Assembly (NCBI RefSeq): GCF_000834635.1
Contig: NZ_JXQV01000012.1
Span: 248,001 to 312,000, forward strand
From: Agrobacterium tumefaciens
GTDB taxonomy: Bacteria > Pseudomonadota > Alphaproteobacteria > Rhizobiales > Rhizobiaceae
Reading direction: 5' to 3'
DNA length: 64,000 nucleotides
Within the stretch, counting starts at the first letter, position 1; each line of letters begins with the position of its first letter. This document shows, in pieces, positions 61,482 through 64,000 of the stretch. The notes under the pieces were generated by a model. It was given only the letters and a program-made list of their open reading frames with translations, did not search any database and was not told where the DNA came from. The position numbers and the translations under genes are program-made.

Positions 61482-62636
61482 ATGTTCTGGATTATTATCG
61501 CCCTGTTGACGGCGGCTGTCGCCCTCGTTCTGACCTACCCGCTGATGCGCAGCTATGGCACAGCCGACACGGCCCGTGAGGGCGAGGTTGCGGTGTATCG
61601 CGACCAGCTGGCCGAATTGCAGCGCGAGCGCGAAAGCGGGCTGATTGGCGAGACCGAGGCGGAATATGCCCGCGCCGAAATCGGGCGGCGTCTTTTAGCG
61701 GCGGCATCCGGGCAGAAGGGCGAAAAATCCACAAGCGCGCCACGCCGCCACGATGTGCTGGCCCGTATCGTGACACTGCTTCTGCCTTTGACGGGCCTCT
61801 GTCTTTACTTGTTCATGGGCAGCCCCAATGCGCCCGACATGCCGCTGGAGGCGCGGCTGGAAAAGCCCGGCAACGACATGGAGCTGATGATTGCCAAGGC
61901 CGAGCGGCATCTGGCGCAGAAGCCCGATGATGGCGCGGGCTGGGACGTGCTGGCTCCGATCTATTTTAAGACGATGCGGCTCGGTGATGCCGAAATGGCC
62001 TATCGCAATGCGATCCGCCTTCTGGGTGAAAACCCGCAGCGCCTGACCGGCCTTGCCGAAACGCTGATTGCCGCCAATCAGGGCATTGTCATTGAGGATG
62101 CGCGCGCAGCACTGGAGAAGGCCGAAAAGGCAAGCCCCGGTAATCCCCGCGCTCGTTTCTATCTGGCGCTTTCGCTGGAGCAGGCGGGCAAGACCGTGGA
62201 GGCGCGCGGTGCCTTTGCCGGATTGCTGAAGGATTCACCCGAGGGCGCGCCGTGGATACCGCTGGTTCAGGCGCATTTGCAGAATACCGGCGGGGCCGTT
62301 GTTAAAGCGCCAAATCCGCAAGCGCCCAAACCGCAGGCCCTAGGTGGGCCGAGCGAGCAGGATATTGCAGCCGCTACCAATATGTCGCCGCAAGATCGGC
62401 AGGCGATGGTGACTGGCATGGTGGAAAGCCTTGATGCGCGGCTGAGAGAAAACCCCGATAATTTCGAGGGTTGGATGCGGTTAGTGCGATCTTACGCGAT
62501 GCTGAAGAACGATGAGAAGGCACGGCAAGCGTTGGCCGATGGTTTGAAAGCCTTTCCGCCTGCCGGGGAGCAGGGCAAACAATTGCTGGCGCTGGCGCAG
62601 CAGCTTGGCGTGAATGCGCAGGGAGTGGCACAATGA
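61482..62636 (+). CDS. ccmI: Cytochrome c maturation protein CcmI (CycH)
   Basis: A 384-residue protein. Two N-terminal membrane helices (about 2-22 and 92-112) flank a cytoplasmic loop with a leucine-zipper-like [15 protein letters not shown]. The periplasmic part holds tetratricopeptide repeats ([14 protein letters not shown] and [40 protein letters not shown]). CcmI holds apocytochrome c and delivers it to CcmF/CcmH. It overlaps ccmE by ATGA and starts the ccm operon. Confidence 0.92.
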   Translation: MFWIIIALLTAAVALVLTYPLMRSYGTADTAREGEVAVYRDQLAELQRERESGLIGETEAEYARAEIGRRLLAAASGQKGEKSTSAPRRHDVLARIVTLLLPLTGLCLYLFMGSPNAPDMPLEARLEKPGNDMELMIAKAERHLAQKPDDGAGWDVLAPIYFKTMRLGDAEMAYRNAIRLLGENPQRLTGLAETLIAANQGIVIEDARAALEKAEKASPGNPRARFYLALSLEQAGKTVEARGAFAGLLKDSPEGAPWIPLVQAHLQNTGGAVVKAPNPQAPKPQALGGPSEQDIAAATNMSPQDRQAMVTGMVESLDARLRENPDNFEGWMRLVRSYAMLKNDEKARQALADGLKAFPPAGEQGKQLLALAQQLGVNAQGVAQ

Positions 62637-63118
62637 CCCGCAAGCAGAAGAGATTGGCGATTATTGGCGGCGGTGTCAGCTTCATCATGATCGCGGCCTT
62701 TCTGGTGATGTTTGCCTTTGGCCAATCCATTGCCTATTTCTACATGCCCGGCGATCTGGAAAAGACCAGCGTTGCCCCCGGCACCCGCATTCGCCTCGGC
62801 GGGCTGGTGGCCGAAGGTTCGGTCAAGCGCGGCGAGGGACGCACCGTGAGCTTTGCGGTGACGGATGGCGGGGCGACCGTGCCGGTGAGCTATACCGGTA
62901 TTTTGCCGGACCTGTTTCGCGAGGGGCAGGGCGTGGTGACCGAGGGTACTTTCGATGCGGCGACCCATGCTTTCGTTGCCGACAGCGTGCTGGCCAAGCA
63001 TGATGAAAATTACATGCCGAAGGAAGTTGCCGACCGTTTGAAAGACAAGGGCCTGTGGCAGCAGACACCTGACGGCGTGGGTAAGACTGGACCACTGGAG
63101 ACAGGAGCCGTGAAATGA
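62633..63118 (+). CDS. ccmE: Heme chaperone CcmE (CycJ)
   Basis: A 161-residue protein. One N-terminal membrane anchor (about 7-30) is followed by an OB-fold with [20 protein letters not shown] and [13 protein letters not shown]. The heme-binding His123 is in [12 protein letters not shown]. CcmE carries heme covalently from CcmC to CcmF in the periplasm. It overlaps ccmI and ccmF by four bases each (ATGA). Confidence 0.95.
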   Translation: MTRKQKRLAIIGGGVSFIMIAAFLVMFAFGQSIAYFYMPGDLEKTSVAPGTRIRLGGLVAEGSVKRGEGRTVSFAVTDGGATVPVSYTGILPDLFREGQGVVTEGTFDAATHAFVADSVLAKHDENYMPKEVADRLKDKGLWQQTPDGVGKTGPLETGAVK

Positions 63119-64000
63119 TCACTGAAATCGGCCATTATGCTCTGGTTCTGGCGCTCGTTGTCGCGCTTGTCGTGTCCACCCTGCCAGCCATTGGCGCACG
63201 CCGCAATGACAAGGCGCTGATGGACATCGCGCCTATCGGTTCGGTTCTCCTGTTTCTTCTGGTCGGGCTCTCCTTCGCCGCGCTGACGCATGCTTATGCC
63301 GTGTCCGATTTCTCGCTGAAGAACGTCTATGAGAACTCTCACTCGCTGATGCCTGTTCTTTACAAGCTGACGGGCGTGTGGGGCAACCATGAGGGATCGA
63401 TGCTGCTCTGGCTGCTGATCCTTGTGCTGTTCAGTGCGATGGTGGCCGTTTATGGGCGCAATCTGCCGGATACGCTGCGCGCCAATGTGCTGGCCGTGCA
63501 GGCCTGGGTGACGACGGCGTTTCTGCTGTTCATTCTGCTCACCTCAAACCCCTTTGCGCGCCTTTCGCCAGTGCCAGCCGAAGGGCAGGATTTGAACCCT
63601 GTGCTGCAGGACTTTGGTCTCGCCATCCATCCGCCGCTGCTTTATCTCGGCTATGTCGGATTTTCCGTGTGTTTTTCCTTTGCTGTTGCAGCCCTTATAG
63701 AGGGGCGCATCGATGCCGCATGGGCGCGCTGGGTGCGGCCCTGGACGCTGGCGGCCTGGACCTTTCTGACCGCAGGCATTTCGATGGGGTCCTACTGGGC
63801 CTATTACGAGCTGGGCTGGGGCGGCTGGTGGTTCTGGGACCCGGTTGAGAACGCATCCTTCATGCCATGGCTGGCCGGAACGGCCCTGCTGCATTCTGCG
63901 CTGGTGATGGAAAAGCGCGAGGCGCTGAAAATCTGGACCGTGCTTCTGGCGATCATGACGTTCTCGCTGTCGCTGCTCGGCACCTTCCTCGTCCGCTCCG
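63115..64000 (+). CDS. ccmF: Heme lyase subunit CcmF (CycK), partial
   Basis: The first 295 codons of ccmF, cut by the window end; the complete protein is about 650 residues. The start [20 protein letters not shown] and helices are typical, with [17 protein letters not shown] and [13 protein letters not shown]. The tryptophan-rich periplasmic loop is [18 protein letters not shown], which presents heme. CcmF with CcmH attaches heme to apocytochromes. It overlaps ccmE by ATGA. Confidence 0.95.
   Translation, partial: MITEIGHYALVLALVVALVVSTLPAIGARRNDKALMDIAPIGSVLLFLLVGLSFAALTHAYAVSDFSLKNVYENSHSLMPVLYKLTGVWGNHEGSMLLWLLILVLFSAMVAVYGRNLPDTLRANVLAVQAWVTTAFLLFILLTSNPFARLSPVPAEGQDLNPVLQDFGLAIHPPLLYLGYVGFSVCFSFAVAALIEGRIDAAWARWVRPWTLAAWTFLTAGISMGSYWAYYELGWGGWWFWDPVENASFMPWLAGTALLHSALVMEKREALKIWTVLLAIMTFSLSLLGTFLVRS

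Noticed and set aside
1-64000. tRNA genes, rRNA genes and CRISPR arrays
   Set aside because: No tRNA T-arm/acceptor pattern, rRNA segment or regular repeat-spacer array was found on reading either strand.

Overview
The window looks like a chromosomal segment of a Rhizobiaceae alphaproteobacterium, closest in character to Agrobacterium/Rhizobium. Most of it is GC-rich. The markers are a Ros/MucR one-finger regulator, a DivJ-type cell-cycle kinase, the FeuN-FeuP-FeuQ two-component set, a cytochrome c maturation operon and a Rhodobacter-type gene transfer agent (GTA) cluster. The order Ros, DnaA-like HTH protein, DUF6456 protein, SufE, DUF5330, DivJ is the order I recall from A. tumefaciens C58; that is memory, not a search. 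I saw no rRNA, tRNA, CRISPR array, insertion sequence, integrase or phage replication gene.

Layout. 1-4.6 kb: single genes (VOC dioxygenase-like fragment, universal stress protein with an FNR-type box, hemolysin III, GNAT acetyltransferase, FtrA/rhodanese divergent pair, MsrB). 4.7-10.7 kb: seven-gene Mnh/Mrp cation/proton antiporter operon, nearly all joined by start/stop overlaps. 11.1-13.0 kb: MucR/Ros, then two genes that resemble the GTA activators GafY and GafZ. 13-18.3 kb: SufE, DUF5330, DivJ, a peptidoglycan-binding protein, DUF1491 and DUF2336. 18.3-28 kb: an 800-base gap with possible RNA structure, small membrane proteins, a PQQ-type sugar dehydrogenase lipoprotein, a class A penicillin-binding protein, a YcgN protein and a class D beta-lactamase homologue whose catalytic residues are replaced. 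28.2-31.4 kb: copper module (CopA ATPase, CueR, CopZ) behind a textbook CueR operator. 31.4-42 kb: small proteins, a GH32 fructan hydrolase, a di-heme cytochrome, SelO, a lysine/saccharopine dehydrogenase with a divergent Lrp regulator, a toxin-antitoxin pair whose toxin is broken, and an alpha/beta-hydrolase membrane protein.

42.2-58.2 kb is a near-complete GTA structural cluster in the Rhodobacter capsulatus order: small and large terminase, portal, prohead protease, capsid, head-tail connectors, tail terminator, major tail protein, tail chaperones, tape measure, distal tail, hub, NlpC/P60 peptidase and the large host-contact protein. It ends with a holin-like protein, and a GH19-type lysozyme and a Dabb protein sit between terminase and portal. 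There is no excision or replication module. The proposed activators lie 30 kb upstream, and an identical 15-base motif sits about 120 bases before the start codon of both the activator operon and the first GTA gene. A separate array of three 9-base repeats at exact 20-base spacing lies in front of the lysozyme gene. Together these suggest a two-locus control circuit for GTA expression and lysis.

58.3-64 kb: FeuN-like inhibitor, FeuP, FeuQ, a surface-antigen lipoprotein, and ccmI-ccmE-ccmF, with ccmF cut by the window end.
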